A DNA stretch of 64,000 nt from Heloderma charlesbogerti (GCA_026122225.1 JANEZZ010001953.1:2086279-2150278); one strand, 5' to 3'; positions 46,412-59,149 are shown, counted from the first letter of the stretch. The notes: generated from the letters alone by a model not told the origin. Numbers and translations: made by a program.

Positions 46412-47029
46412 TGCCTGTGAATCTGATACACTGGCATGACATGCTTCAGCATACGGAGCAGGGCTGATACAAACGTCAACCAACCAGAGCCAACAGCAGG
46501 GAACTTTTAGGGAGAGGTGATCAACATCTTGCCTCTCCTGTTTGCAGCACTGCCAAGGGGAGCCAGAAGCTGTGAGGATAAGTACAGTGACCCAAAGGAA
46601 GCACTGCCACCTAAGGGACTTGCCAACGTCCAACAGTTTGACAGTCACTTCTGGGGGTAAGTACCTCTACAAGGCCTCTGAATGGGGTAACATTAAAAAA
46701 TCCTCCCCCTTTGATGGACTCTTCCGGGCTCTTTTTGGTATGATAAAGTAGAGGTTCAAAAAGTGCTTTCTCTGTTCAGCAGGAAAGTGGGCAGGGTACT
46801 TTCCACAGACTGGATCACATGTTTTGAACTGAACAGGATCTCAGCAGTGATCTGGGGATGTGAAAACTTCATCTGGTCATGGGCAAATCACTCACTACAT
46901 GCCATGGTAAGGAATGGGCTTTCTGCAACCACTAAATTGTAGGAGTGGGTTGGGACTATTAAAATGAACTGCCTTTTGAGATTGATGGATCCAAATGGTT
47001 TTCTGCCAGTTCTGGGGGAATTTGTTGTA
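46412..47029. other. TANC2 intron, unassigned
   Basis: About 620 bp between the L2 tail and a hAT MITE; nothing recognised. Confidence 0.5.
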
Positions 47030-47037
47030 CTTATGGT

Positions 47038-47442
47038 GAGAGATGTACAAGAAATTTGTTTCAGTTTGTTTTTGATCAGGATTTACCTAGTTTACACCTT
47101 CCAGACACAATAATTTCCAAGCTTGCAATTTGATTCATGGACCTAAAAACCCCACGGTCGACAGCATGTGTACATTTGCAAAATGTGGATGAAAAAATAT
47201 GAACGTTTGAAAAATGTGCACAAATACACTTTAATCAATGGGAGAAGAATGCGTACATTTCAAAGATACACACAACTGATATGTGTATTTGGAAAAATAT
47301 GCATGAAAATTCTCTTGGATCTTCATGCAAAAAGGAAAAAAACAAAGCTCGCAATCTGATATGAACTTGAATTGGAATGAGCTTCAAGATGGAATTTAGA
47401 GAAATTTTGCAAGCTCGAGTTTTGCTGATTTGCACATCCCTA
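47038..47442. mobile_element. hAT-type MITE with 8-bp duplication
   Basis: The right end TTGCACATCCCTA is the inverse of a TAGGGATGTGCAA terminus, and the left end GAGAGATGTACAAG is its diverged partner. CTTATGGT at 47030-47037 and GTTATGGT at 47443-47450 match at 7 of 8 positions. The interior is AT-rich with repeated TTTGCAAAATGTG-like words and no transposase. The TAGGGATG terminus is shared with the large fold-back element at 57119-57871. Confidence 0.78.
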
Positions 47443-47450
47443 GTTATGGT

Positions 47451-48521
<1,071 letters not shown>

Positions 48522-49381
48522 CTAGAAAATTAGAAACAGGAACAAATAACTCACCACGATCAATTACTGAAGCATGCAAGCACCTGACTGTGGCTCATAG
48601 TCAAGAATCCACATGGTGTAACAGCAAATATAGTGGGCTACTGGAATCCTGTCTTGGCTAAGATAATGAATAAAAAAGGCTGATATATATATACACACAC
48701 ACACACATACACACACACAGTCACACACTCTTCCACATGGTTATGAGTCCTACTGTTTATTCTACCCTGTGGGTACAGAATATATTAAAAACACATTCTT
48801 TCAACAAAAACCTGCAGTTAGCACAGGCTGAAATCAGTAAAATCAGTGAATTATAGTACACACAATGTTGTATTGTATCTGGAACTGACACTGTTCTCAC
48901 CCAATTCTGACCTAAAACTCTGTCTTCCCAGTGTATCTCACATGTCTTAGGACTTAGGTCTTTCTATGTCAGATAAAATAAAAGCAATTCAATTTGACTC
49001 TTTGGAGAAGATGGATACACATAATGATTTTTTAAAAATACAGAAGATGCTAGAGCTACAAAAAAAGGGAGGGAAAAAATATAATAGAAAACATACCACA
49101 CATAAGGATGAGTATTATTTTGGAACTTATCATTCCAGTACATTTCAAATGACATCCAGGTTTGAATAAATCTGCCTATGAATTACCAGTATTCCTCACA
49201 AACTAGTTTATTTTTGTTATAAACTAGTGCAACAGATCGAATCCTCTTAAACCACTCTTGATATATGCCTTCTCTGGTTTCTTGCAGGAGTAAGCTAGAT
49301 GTATTTTAGCCACTGTAAGCTCATTACTACCTATAGTTCAGTATAGTTAACAATTCCTTTCAAATAGTATAGAAAAATTAC
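48522..49381. other. TANC2 intron with (AC)n microsatellite
   Basis: Intronic. A TATATATA then ACACACAC microsatellite lies at 48685-48719. The remainder is AT-rich and unassigned. Confidence 0.6.
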
Positions 49382-49490
49382 TTTAGGGTGCAATCCTATG
49401 TATTGTTAGACAGAAAAAAGTCCTACAACTCCCAGAATTCCCTAGTTGTAGGACCTTTTCCTGTCTAAATGTCCATAGGATTGCACCTTT
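49382..49490. mobile_element. Short palindromic element, GCAATCCTAT family ends
   Basis: The left arm TTTAGGGTGCAATCCTATG and right arm CATAGGATTGCACCTTT are inverted. A second inverted pair, AAGTCCTACAACTCCCAGAA against TAGTTGTAGGACCTTTTC, lies inside. It shares termini with the 400-bp elements but is only 109 bp, so it is a separate minimal form. Confidence 0.75.
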
Positions 49491-49885
49491 AGTATTGTAA
49501 GGTATTAAGTATCCCATCATATTGTTAAGTAGGGTTAATATTTTTCTGCAGAAATACTGTATAAAAGGGTATGTCCAAAATATATGCTTAAATACTGCTT
49601 AGTACACTCTGTACTAAGATATAAATGCAGTTTCTATGTGGTATAAGATACCACTGAAATTGCATGTTTTTAAAAATTCTCCTTCAAATCAGCTGGTATT
49701 AACCTGGGGAGTGCATTAACCCATCTAAATTCAGTCTATATTTGGTATATTGTATCCCAACTTTCTATGCCATTTCTTCATAAAATTACAACTGACTCAT
49801 AATTAACATTTAGTAGTATAATAACAATATTATTGTGTTAATGGAATAAACCTTACTCATTAAGGCTTTTGTATTATTGTCCCAA

Positions 49886-50319
49886 TTAGGGAGCAATCCT
49901 ATGGCCACTAGACACTGTCTAGAGGGCCATAGGATATGCTGTTTTCCGGGAACCGACCTCAGAACCCGTGCTCCGAGGTCAGTTCCCGGAAAACCGACCT
50001 CCCCCCACGTTTGTGCAGCCTCGGAGGCAGTGCAGAGAAGCCCTATCCTCCACGCTCGGAATAGGAGTGTGGTGCAACTGAAAAGAGGTGTTCCGGGGCG
50101 GGGAGAGCAGAGCTGCATGTACGACACATCCAATGTGTTGTATAGCAGCCTCCTCTCCTGGTCGCCCCCCCCCCCTGCCCACGGCTAGACAGCCAAGAAC
50201 GGCTGTCTAGCGGAAAATAGCAGGGCAGGAAAGGCGCGGAGGGAATGATCCTTGGTTTGGATAGGTGGTCGCCTCTGAGTTCGGAGGTGGCCGCCTATCT
50301 TGATAGGATTGCACCCTTG
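49886..50319 (-). mobile_element. Non-autonomous DNA element, GCAATCCTAT family, inverted copy
   Basis: It runs from TTAGGGAGCAATCCTATGGC to TTGATAGGATTGCACCCTT. Relative to 21123-21523 the order is reversed (the GACACTGTCTAG hairpin is on the left and the GCCTCTGAGTTCGGAGGTGG hairpin on the right), so the copy lies in minus orientation. GC-rich inner part; no coding capacity. Confidence 0.8.
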
Positions 50320-50346
50320 GTGATTTGAATGGGGTCTTCTTTAGAT

Positions 50347-51103
50347 CAGGCATAGGGAATCTCCAGCCTACAGGCCAAATACGGCCCATGGGGGATCCCC
50401 ATCTGGCCCACCAGCTTCTTCCACAGGCCCCATCCCCTCTCCTGAGGCAGGGAAATGCTCTTAACTCCAGTGAGAAAGGGAATCTGTTGAGCACTGAAGA
50501 AGGGAAATGGTCTTCCCATCATAGGAAGAGCTTTTCCCATCATGGCATGCTGAGATCACGACTCTCTGCTCCTCAGCTGATCTATGCCGATGAGCTGAGG
50601 AGCAGAGGGGGGCACAATTTTCATCCCCATTAGGGTACACTGGGCAGGGAGGTTTGAACCTCCCCACCCAGAACCTCATTGTGAGGAAGAAAATGGCTTA
50701 TTTATCCCCACTTATCTGCATGGGGCAGCTGAGGGAGGGGGTGGGAGGTATATATGTGTATAAATAGTGGGGTGAATGGTGTGGATAGGATGTATACAAG
50801 TATGAATGAAGGGTATGAATCGTGTGAGTGTGTGAGAATTGTGTGGATGGTGTATATGTGTGTGTGCATGAATGGTGTAGATATTGTGTGGCATGGTGTG
50901 GGTGGTGCATGCATTCCTATGTATAGATGATGTGTGCATGCCTGTGTGGAACATGTGCATACCTGGGTAGATTGTGCATGCATGCCTGTGTAAATGGTGT
51001 GTGAGAGTGGGGTGGCCATACCCATTTTGGCTTCTAGCCATGCACATTGCTAGCATTCTGGGTGGCAATCTTGCCCTCAGGCCAAAAAATATTCTCCGCC
51101 CCT
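50347..51103. mobile_element. hAT-like element with TG-rich interior
   Basis: The left end CAGGCATAGGGAATCTCCAG and right end ATTCTCCGCCCCTG are weak inverses. Flanks CTTTAGAT and CTGTAGAA match at 6 of 8 positions. CAGG...CCTG ends and AGGCCAAATACGGCC/CTCAGGCCAAAAAATATTC wording resemble Charlie-type hAT elements. The interior at 50745-51000 is a degenerate TGTG microsatellite of about 250 bp. Confidence 0.6.
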
Positions 51104-52103
51104 GCTGTAGAAAAATGTTCCCCACCCTTACACTGTTCTCTTTAGGAGTATTGAAATAATATCTGGAAATATTGGAGTATTAACGGTTCCATAGCCACCA
51201 TTACATTTACCACTTACTTATATGACATAGTATGTCCATTATGCATAACATTTTCTTCTCTCCATAAAGAAACAGTACCTATCATATCTGTTATTCAACT
51301 AAAGAATATCTGCTACGTATAGCCAGGCAAAGAGGACAGCTTCATTGGGGTTCTCGCAATATCAAGATCATGCTTTATCCAGGTTGCACCAAGCAGGTTT
51401 CAAAACACAATCTACTAAAGCGAGATTGTTAGCAAGGCAGCTGGGACTGCATTATCACAAATGTTATCCTGAAATCTTTTGTGTTGCCTATCAAGATCAG
51501 TAACTGAATAATAAGAAATTTCAGTCACCTGAAGCAGCTTAGTCTTTTCTTAAGGCATTCGCACTATGGATTCTTCAATACGTCCTGAGGCACCTAAGAA
51601 CGTGAATCTGGCCTTTGGCCAGTCAGCCCTGGATTTGCTAATGTTTATGCTGTCTACGTAGATAACACTCGGGCATTTGGCTATGTTTTATTTTGTTCGA
51701 GTCTCTCTCTCCCTCCCCCTCTTTCATCTATTTCTTACATGCTCACAAGCAGGTTAAAATATCTTCTTAAATACCCATTTATTTCCAGATTAGCAAATGT
51801 ATGTAATATTGCTGAGTAGGGATGACTTGTGGGAGATTGTCTCGCCCTCTTACTGGAAGCCAGGCTTCCTTTTTTATTTTTTTATTTTTTGTGTTGTTGT
51901 TGCTGTTGTTTTTCTTTACACTATTTATATTATACTTCAAGGGGTCTTTTTCTGGTGGGGGATTTTGGTATTATGGACACTTGTTTTTCTGTTTTTCTTT
52001 CAAATTTAAATTTTTAATGTTAGTTGTTTTACAAGTCGTAGCATAATAAATATTAGTATGAATTATTAAATTTTTGTTGGATTTAAATCTATTAATTTTA
52101 TGA
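51104..52103. other. TANC2 5' intron region, unassigned
   Basis: About 1 kb. T-rich low complexity near 51868-51925 (TTTTTTATTTTTTTATTTTT). No recognised gene or element. Confidence 0.55.
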
Positions 52104-54648
52104 TTTCATAGGATCATAGAGGAGAGTTGGAAGGGGCCTATAAGACCATCGAGTCCAAACCCCTGCTCAATGCAGGAATCCAAGTCAGAGCATCCCTGAC
52201 AGATGGCTGTCCAGCCTCGTCTTGAATGCCTCCAGTGTGGGAGAGCCCACCACCTCCCTAGGTCATTGGTTCCATTGTCGTATTGCTCTAACAGTCAGGA
52301 CGTTTTTCCTGATGTTCAGCCAGAATCTGGCTTCCTGTCACTTGAGCTCATTATTCCATGTCCTGCACTCTGGGATGATGGAGAAGAGATCCTGGCCTTC
52401 CTCTCTGTGACAATCTTTCAAGCACTTGAAGAGCGCTATCCTATCTCCCCTCAGTCTTCTCTTCTCAAGGCTAAACATGCCCAGTTCCTTCAGTCTCTCC
52501 TCATAGGGCTTGGTTTCCAGTCCCCTGATCATCTTTGTTGCCCTCCCCTGAACCCTCTCCAGCTTGTCTGCATCCTTCTTAAAGTGCGGTGCCCAGAACT
52601 GGACACAGTACTCCAGATGAGGCCTAACCAGTGCTGAGTAGAGGCGAACTAGTACTTCCCGGGATTTGGAAGCTACGCAGCCCAAAATTGCATCTGCCAT
52701 TTTTGCAGCCACAGCTCGTGATCTACAACAATTCCAAAATCCTTCTTGCTTGTAGTATTGTTGAGCCAAGTATCCCCCATCTTGTAACTGCATTTGGTTT
52801 CTTTTTCCCAGGTGCAGAACTTGGCATTTATTCGTATTAAATGTCATTCTGTTGTTTTCTACCCAGCGCTCCAGTCTATCAAGATCACTCTGAATTTTGT
52901 TTCTGTCTTCAAAGTATTAGCTATCCCACCCAATTTTGTGTCATCTGCAATTCTGATCAGCATTCCCTGCACCTCCTCCTCCAAGTCATTCATAAAAATG
53001 TTGAAGAGCATTGGGCCCAGGACTGAGCCCTGCGGTACCCTGCTTGTTATCTCTCCCCAGTTTGAGAAGATCCCATTGATAAGCACTCTTTGAGTCTGAT
53101 TCTGTAGCCAACTGTGGATCCACCTGATAGTTGTTTCATCTTGCCCACTTTGAGCTAGTTTGCTCATCAGGAGATCATGGGGCACTTTGTCGAAAGCTTT
53201 GCTGAAGTTGAGGTTTACGTCCACAGTATTCCCACAGAACACAAGGGAGGTTACCTGATCAAAAAATGAGATCAGATTTGTCTGGCAGGATTTGTTTTTG
53301 ATAAATCCATGCTGGCTTCAAGTAATCACTGCATTGTTTACAAGGTGCTTACAGAGGGATTGCTTTATAGTCTGCTCCACAATGTTCCCAGGGATTGATG
53401 TCAGACTGACTGGTCTGTAGTTCCCAGATTCCTCATTTTTTGAAGATAGGGACCACATTAGCCCTCCTCCAGTCCTCTGGCACTTCACCCGTTCTCCGTG
53501 ATTTCTCAAAGAGAATAGACAGTCGTTCTGGGAGCTCTTCTGCCAGTTCCTTTATTACTCTAGGATGCAGTTCGGCTGGCTCTGGAGATTTGAAATTCAA
53601 GGTAATTAGGTGTTCCTTGACCATATGCCTATTGATCTCAGGCTGCAATCCTGCCCCTTCAGCCTGTACTTCGCCTTTGTCCACTAAGTCATCTCTGTTG
53701 GTTAGGATCAAGTCAAGGATAGCCGATCCTCTAGTTTCTTCCTACATTTTCAGCAGGAGGAGGTTATAGCAACACAAGTCAGGAATTTCTTGGAGGGGCC
53801 ATGTTTTGCAGAATTTGTCTCCCAACAAATACTGGGGAAATTGAAGTCCCCTATTACTACTACATCATGTTTCCTTGAAATATTGGCTATTTGCTTTTAA
53901 AAAATTTCATCCCCATCTTCTCCTTGATTGGGTGGCCAGTAGTAGACTCTGACCACCAGGTTCCTTTTATTCTTTGCTCCATTTATTTTGACCCAGATGC
54001 TCTCGATGCGGCTGCCAAGCTCATCCGCCTGTATTTCTGTGGATATGTAATTTTAACATATTGTGCGACTCCACCTCCCTTTCTGTTCCTTCTGTTCTTT
54101 TTGAACAAGTTATATCCTTCAACTGCTGTATTCCAGTCATGGGAGTCATCCCACCAAGTTTCAGTTATACCTGTCAGGTAATATGTTCTCTCCTGAATTA
54201 AGAGTTCCAGTTTGTTGTGTTTGTTTCCCATACTCTGGGCGTTAGTATATAGACATCGAAGACCATGTGCTTCATAGTCTGGCTTTCTTCCTACATGTTT
54301 GAGAAGACTATTACTGGGCATTATTAGAGCTGTTCTTTCCGTTGCGGTGCATGATCCTTCCTCCATTATAATCCCCAACTTTATGTCACTCTTCCCTGTA
54401 GGATTCACTTTAAAGCCCTCCTGATGAAGTTCTTCATGCTGTGGCCAAACACATTCTTCCCAGCCTTTGTGAGGTGCAACCCATCCTTTGCCAACTGTCC
54501 ATCTTCCAGGAAGTATAGCCCGTGGTCCCAGAATCCAAATCTCTCTCATTGGCTCCACCTTCGTATCCAGTCATTCACCCAGAGTATTTTCCTTTCCCTT
54601 TCTGTCCCTCTTCTAACTACTGGAAGGATGGATGAGAAAACTATCTGG
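52104..54648 (-). mobile_element. CR1 LINE, antisense, from ORF1 end to 3' tail
   Basis: The 3' tail is at the left (TTCATAGGATCATAGAGGAG). Minus frames give the C-terminal region at 52338-52847 (RRLRGDRIALFKCLKDCHRE), the palm at 52859-53242 (LNFSKAFDKVPHDLL, RIADDTKLGG, where the usual ADD aspartates remain), the fingers at 53318-53711, the endonuclease near 54000-54300 and the end of ORF1 near 54400-54648. Many frameshifts; no working ORF. It is 5'-truncated inside ORF1. Confidence 0.92.
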
Positions 54649-55946
54649 ACCCCAGAAGGAACACAATGTTGGTGCTGCCTGACCTCCAAAGGCAAGAAAT
54701 TCCACAGGGAGGAGCCCACCATGCTGAAGGCTCTTTTCCTGGTGGACTTCAACTGGGCCATGGGTCCATGTGGAACCACCAGGAACAAGCCTTTTGATGA
54801 CTGCAGTGACCAGGCAAGTTGGTAAGGAAGGAAGTGCTCTCTCAGGTATCCTGCTCCCAAGTTTTTGAGGGCTTTGTACACTAATACCTAAAACCTGGCC
54901 TGGTAGCAAATAGGCAGCCAGTGCAGTTCCCTCAGCAAAGGAGATGCATGCTGAAAAGGGGCAGCTCCTGACACCAACTGAGCTACTGCATTCTGCAGTA
55001 GCTCCAGCTTCTGGACCAGCCTTAAGGGCAGCTCCACATAGTGCACATTGCAGTAATCCAGTCTTGAGGTTACTAATGTCTGTACCACCATGGTCAAGCT
55101 ATCTCTGTCCAGGAGAGGCCATAGCTGGTGAACCAGCACTCCAAGCCACTATGGCCACTTGGGCCTCCAGTGACAATGATGGATCCAGGAGCACCCCCAA
55201 CCTACAGACCTGATCTTTCAGAAGGAATGCAACCCCATCCAGACCAGGCAATGAGCCTATCTCCTTGGATCAGAAACCACTCACCCACAAGGCTTCTGTC
55301 TTGCCAGGATTCAGTTTCAGGTTATTGGCCCTCATCCTGCCCATTACTGAATCTAGGCACTAATTCAGGACTTGCACAGCCTCTCCCGATTCAGATGCCA
55401 CAGGGAGATAGAGCTGCGTTCATCAGCATACTGATAGCATTAAACTCCAAATCCCCTGATGACCACTGTCAGAGGCTTGATATAGATGTTAAACAACATT
55501 GGGGACAAGATGGTACCCTGCAGAACCCCATAACTCAGTTGCCAAAGGGCCAAGGAAAAGACACCGAATGTTACTTTCTGAAATTGGCCCTGTCGGTAGG
55601 ACTGGAACCACTGTAACACAGTGCCTCCAATACCCATTCCATGGAGTCAATCCAGGAGGATACCACGGTTGATGGTATCAAAAGCTAATGAGAGATCAAG
55701 CAGAATTAACAGGGTTGCACTCCCCCTGTCCCTCTCTCGATAAAAGGTGACTAAGCCTGATTCATCCCATAACCAGACTGAAACCAAGACTGGAATGGGT
55801 CTAGATAATCAGTATCCTCCAAGAGTGCCTGCAGTTGCTCTGCCACAACCTTCTCATGTACCTTCCCTAAAAAAGGGGGGTATTTGTGACTGGGTGGCAA
55901 TTATCTAATACTGTTGGGTCCAGAGTGGGCTTCTTCAAGAGTGGTC
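54649..55946 (-). mobile_element. L2-like LINE, antisense, 3' half
   Basis: Minus frames include KRAFSMVGSSLWNFLPLEV at the left (C-terminal region), TSRLDYCNVHYVELPLRLVQ and LLRELHWLPICYQARF at 54888-55139, and VLQGTILSPMLFNIYIKPL at 55440-55637. The order matches the LINE at 17.4-20.4 kb but the sequence is much more diverged, so it is an older copy. It is interrupted at 55946. Confidence 0.85.
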
Positions 55947-57030
55947 ATGTGGCAGATCAGGCAAATCTTTCATAATTGCATGATCTTACCCCTGCTGCTC
56001 GATTAGGAAATTCTATAATCAAATGCCTCCAAGAGAATTCTGGAATTAAAAATGGGATTCCAATGCCTAATACCACCCAGTATAGTCTTCTCACCCAAGA
56101 GGAATTAAAATGTCTTATCTCTGAGGTTTGCCAGATGAGACATAATTGTACCAGGCCATTAGAAATAGATTAGTATCTTTTTACTGTTTAGAAAGGAATC
56201 CAGATAAGGAGGTGTCAATGTTAAATTTAGGGTTACAATGTTCACTTAGTAGAGTATCATGAAGTTATTAGGTCAGATGGGCCATCAGTTAAGTGACCAA
56301 TAGGCCACACTGGAGACCATAAATATGTAAGAAACCAATATCACAAGACAGGATGATGTCAAGTAAATATGTTTGTGTCAAAAACATACCTGTAACATGT
56401 CAAACAAAGCTAAAATGTTTAGATAAGTATGTTGGTATGCACATTAATCTCAATAAGAAACTTCAAAATTTGATAATCTTATTTAGACATGAAGATTTAG
56501 AGTAGAAAGGTTATCTCTAGAATTCTTGGATAAGAAATACAAACTGTCATAAAAATAGTTTAGACTTACTTTATAGCATCCAGAAAGTATATAAAGGAGA
56601 CTCAGAACACGCAACAGGGGAAGCTATCCTTTAGGGTCAGCTTTCCTTAACATGTTGCCTGTAGAATCAACCTGGTAAGCTTGATATTGATTATCAATGA
56701 AAACTAGCAAATGTACTTGACTCTGCTTAGAAGCCTTGTTTACGAATAATGTTAGATGTTTCATGTGTTTGAATTTATGCATGCATAGGTTCTTGTATTT
56801 AGTGCTGTTATGCTAATTCTTTGCAAAAAAGACAAATAGACAAATCTTGTCTGAGAGAGTGTTTCTTAAGAACTAGAATTCTGTATTACCCATATCAGAG
56901 TGAAGTACTGAACTCACTCTAGATGGTATCTAGTTGCAAGAGAAAACTGACTGTATATACAATAGACAGGTGACAGTGGTTGCCAACATACTGACAATAT
57001 AGTTTGAGAGAATCCAGGGCATATGCCATA
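55947..57030. mobile_element. Unclassified 1.1-kb insertion in L2
   Basis: The L2 text breaks after GAGTGGTC and resumes at GTCGCACTACTGCC, so this 1.08-kb block is foreign to it. GTC at 55944-55946 and 57031-57033 may be a short target duplication, and the ends ATGTGGCA / TGCCATA are weak inverses. It is AT-rich and has a TATATAAAGG promoter-like word at 56588. The 65-aa frame at 55976-56173 has no recognised domain. It could be an old LTR or an unnamed DNA transposon. Confidence 0.5.
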
Positions 57031-57118
57031 GTCGCACTACTGCCTCCTTAAGGACAGCAGGGACCACCCCTTCCTGTAGGGAAGCATTTATCACTCCCTG
57101 GACCCACCCAGTCATACC
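57031..57118 (-). mobile_element. L2-like LINE, antisense, short RT-finger segment
   Basis: Minus reading VINASLQEGVVPAVLKEAVV is the region just before the reverse transcriptase fingers, sandwiched between the unclassified insertion and the fold-back element. Its right 8 bases GTCATACC are the target duplication of the latter. Confidence 0.8.
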
Positions 57119-57247
57119 TAGGGATGTCAGAGAATTCCGTGACGGATCTCGGTGAGGCCGAATGCCAGTGCATTCGGCCCCCTGAAATCCATCACGGAAC
57201 GGCCTGCCCCCCCGCCCCTTGCGGATCCCCTCCAGGACGAGACTTAC

Positions 57248-57331
57248 CTGGGGCAGATGTTCCAGAGGGCGGCGGCTCCATCGGCAGCTTCGGCGGTGGC
57301 TGGTCTTCCGACCGGCTGCCACTGCCGCCAT
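57248..57331 (-). other. Candidate mobile first exon, leftward
   Basis: On the minus strand an ATG at 57331 opens MAAVAAGRKT and 28 codons later reaches CAG|GTAAGT in phase 0 (donor at 57247-57246). It corresponds to 15620-15715 in copy 2. The donor points out of the element toward its left end. Confidence 0.45.
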
Positions 57332-57646
57332 TTGCAGTCTGATCGCTTCTGGTTTTGTTTTTTACATAAATGTGATAGGCTACATAAAGACTTAAACAGC
57401 ATATCACGTCTGGGTTTTAAAAAAAAAAAACGCATACGCAAATGGAGGCGGCTATGGCTGCCGCCATTTGCGTTCCTTATTTTTCGCCGTCTTAGTCTAC
57501 ATCAATATTTACGTAGACTAAGACGGTGAAAATAAAGGGGAACGGAAATAGCGCCCGCTATGCTATTTGCGTTCCCCTCCCTTTTCTCCATCTTAGTCTA
57601 TGTAAATATTGACGTAGACTAAGACAGCGAAAAATAAGGAACGCAA

Positions 57647-57847
57647 ATGGTGGCGGCTGTAGCTGCCGCCATTTGCATACGCAGTTTTGGGGGTTTTTTT
57701 ACCCAGAGCCCTCCGCGGCTGGAAATCTGGCTGCAGACGACCGTCGAGGATTCCAGGGGGGAGGACTGGATCGCCTCCCCCCCCGTCGAGGATTCCGGGG
57801 GGAGGGATGGAACACCTCCCCCCCCCATGAATAGAATCTGCAAAAAG
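57647..57847 (+). other. Candidate mobile first exon, rightward
   Basis: ATG at 57647 (context GCAAATGG) opens MVAAVAAAICIRSFGGFF and runs 67 codons through the two 42-bp repeats (VEDSRGEDWIASPP, VEDSGGRDGTPPPP) to AAG|GTAAGT in phase 0. The donor faces outward to the right. Open frame through the repeats could be passive, because 42 is divisible by 3. Confidence 0.38.
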
Positions 57848-57879
57848 GTAAGTCACTTTCGTACATCCCTAGTCATACC

Positions 57880-58959
57880 CCCTCAGCTAGCTTTTATTAG
57901 TCAGAAGAGGCAGGGACCGAGAGGGCATGTGGTCGGTTGCATTGCTGCAAGCACCTTGTCCACTTCATTAGACTGCAACAACTGGAACTTATCCCACAAA
58001 ATCGAGCAGATGGTGGCATCAGACACCATGACTCCAACTGCACTAACAACAGCATCATGTTTGCTAGGAAGTCAAGCAACTTTCTCCTCAAAGTGCGATG
58101 AAAAGAGGTCACAGTGGGTCCTCGACAGGGCCAGGGGCCCATTTACTGGGGAAGGTGTTAACAGCCCCCAGACCACCCAGAAGAGCTCTGCTGGATGGCT
58201 ACTTGAGGACGCAGTGGAGGCAGCAAAATAAGCCTTCTTTGCTGCCTGAACTGCCATGCAATAACCACGATTATGTGCTCTAGAGCATGCTCAGACATCT
58301 TCACTTTCAGTCTTACGGAATTTGCACTCTAGCCGATGTCCAGTCTCTTTCATTGACCATAGCTCTCCAGTAAGCCAGGGAACGGAATGGGCTCCACAGT
58401 GCCAGAGAGGGCATTCAGATGTAATCAAGTTGATGGCCCTTCACATCCCACTGTTCCACAGTGAGGCTAGGGCCTCAGCTGGATCACCAGCTCTTTCCAC
58501 TGGAAAATCCCCAAGAGCATTCAGAAATCCATTGGATTCCATCAGTCTCCTGGGGTGGACCATCCAAATAGGTCCCCCACCCCACAGGAGAAGAGTAATA
58601 CCATAAGTTTGAATCTCACCAGGAAATGGTCTGACCATGACAATGGGGTTACTTGGAAACCCCCCCCCCATTTTCAGACTACCCATCTCACAATTTGGAG
58701 CAAAAACCAAATCAAGGGTTTGCCCTGCTTCATGTGTTGGGCCGATGACATACTGAGACAGCCCCATGGTTGTCATAGATGCCATGAAGTCCTGAGCTGC
58801 AACTCCGGAGACATCCTCAGCATGGAAGTTGAAGTTACTCAGAACCACCATCCTGGGTTCCTCCAACAGCACACTTGTGACCATCTCCACCAGCTCACTC
58901 AGGGAGGATGCTGGGCAGCAGGGTGGGCAGTACACCAGCAGCATCTACAATCTGTCTCT
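57880..58959 (-). mobile_element. L2-like LINE, antisense, connector and endonuclease
   Basis: After the fold-back element the L2 text continues: minus frames give AVQAAKKAYFAASTASSSSH at 58072-58257 and, at 58441-58944, LLVYCPPCCPASSLSELVEM, VVLSNFNFHAEDVSGVA, YVIGPTHEAGQTLDLVFAPN and GGPIWMVHPRRLMESNGFLN. The GDFN block has decayed to SNFN, so the nuclease is dead. Confidence 0.87.
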
Positions 58960-59060
58960 ATGGCCCAGCACCAGGTGCTTCCGTCTTGTCAGGATTCAGT
59001 TTCAGTTTATTGACCCTCCAGTTTCACCATAGTGGCCATAGTTCAGACCTAAGACACCAG
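58960..59060 (-). mobile_element. L2-like fragment, antisense, separate copy
   Basis: On the minus strand this reads NKLKLNPDKTE, the RT C-terminal block, which in the neighbouring copy lies at about 55300. Being out of order here, it belongs to another truncated L2-like insertion or a rearrangement. Confidence 0.65.
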
Positions 59061-59149
59061 TCATTAATTGAAGGTGAGTTAACCTTCCTTCAACTAAAAT
59101 TGATTGACATTCAGGCCACCACTAAGAAGTGGATCACCATTTCAATATC

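Larger units (their letters stand above)
57119..57871. mobile_element. Fold-back hAT-like element, copy 3, with perfect 8-bp duplication
   Basis: A 753-bp unit from TAGGGATGTCAG to TCGTACATCCCTA, flanked by GTCATACC at 57111-57118 and 57872-57879 (perfect). 8-bp duplications with TAGGG ends mark hAT. The core 57431-57682 is a palindrome with inner modules: GCAAATGG...CCATTTGC hairpins at its edges and TAGTCTACATCAATATTTAC-type hairpins inside. The right flank has two 42-bp tandem units (GTCGAGGATTCC followed by G-runs and C-runs). No transposase, so non-autonomous. Inserted in the L2-like LINE. Confidence 0.92.

Noticed and set aside
46370..46648. Frame with a polytyrosine end
   Set aside because: The Tyr run is only the (AAT)n tail of an L2-like insertion read in antisense.
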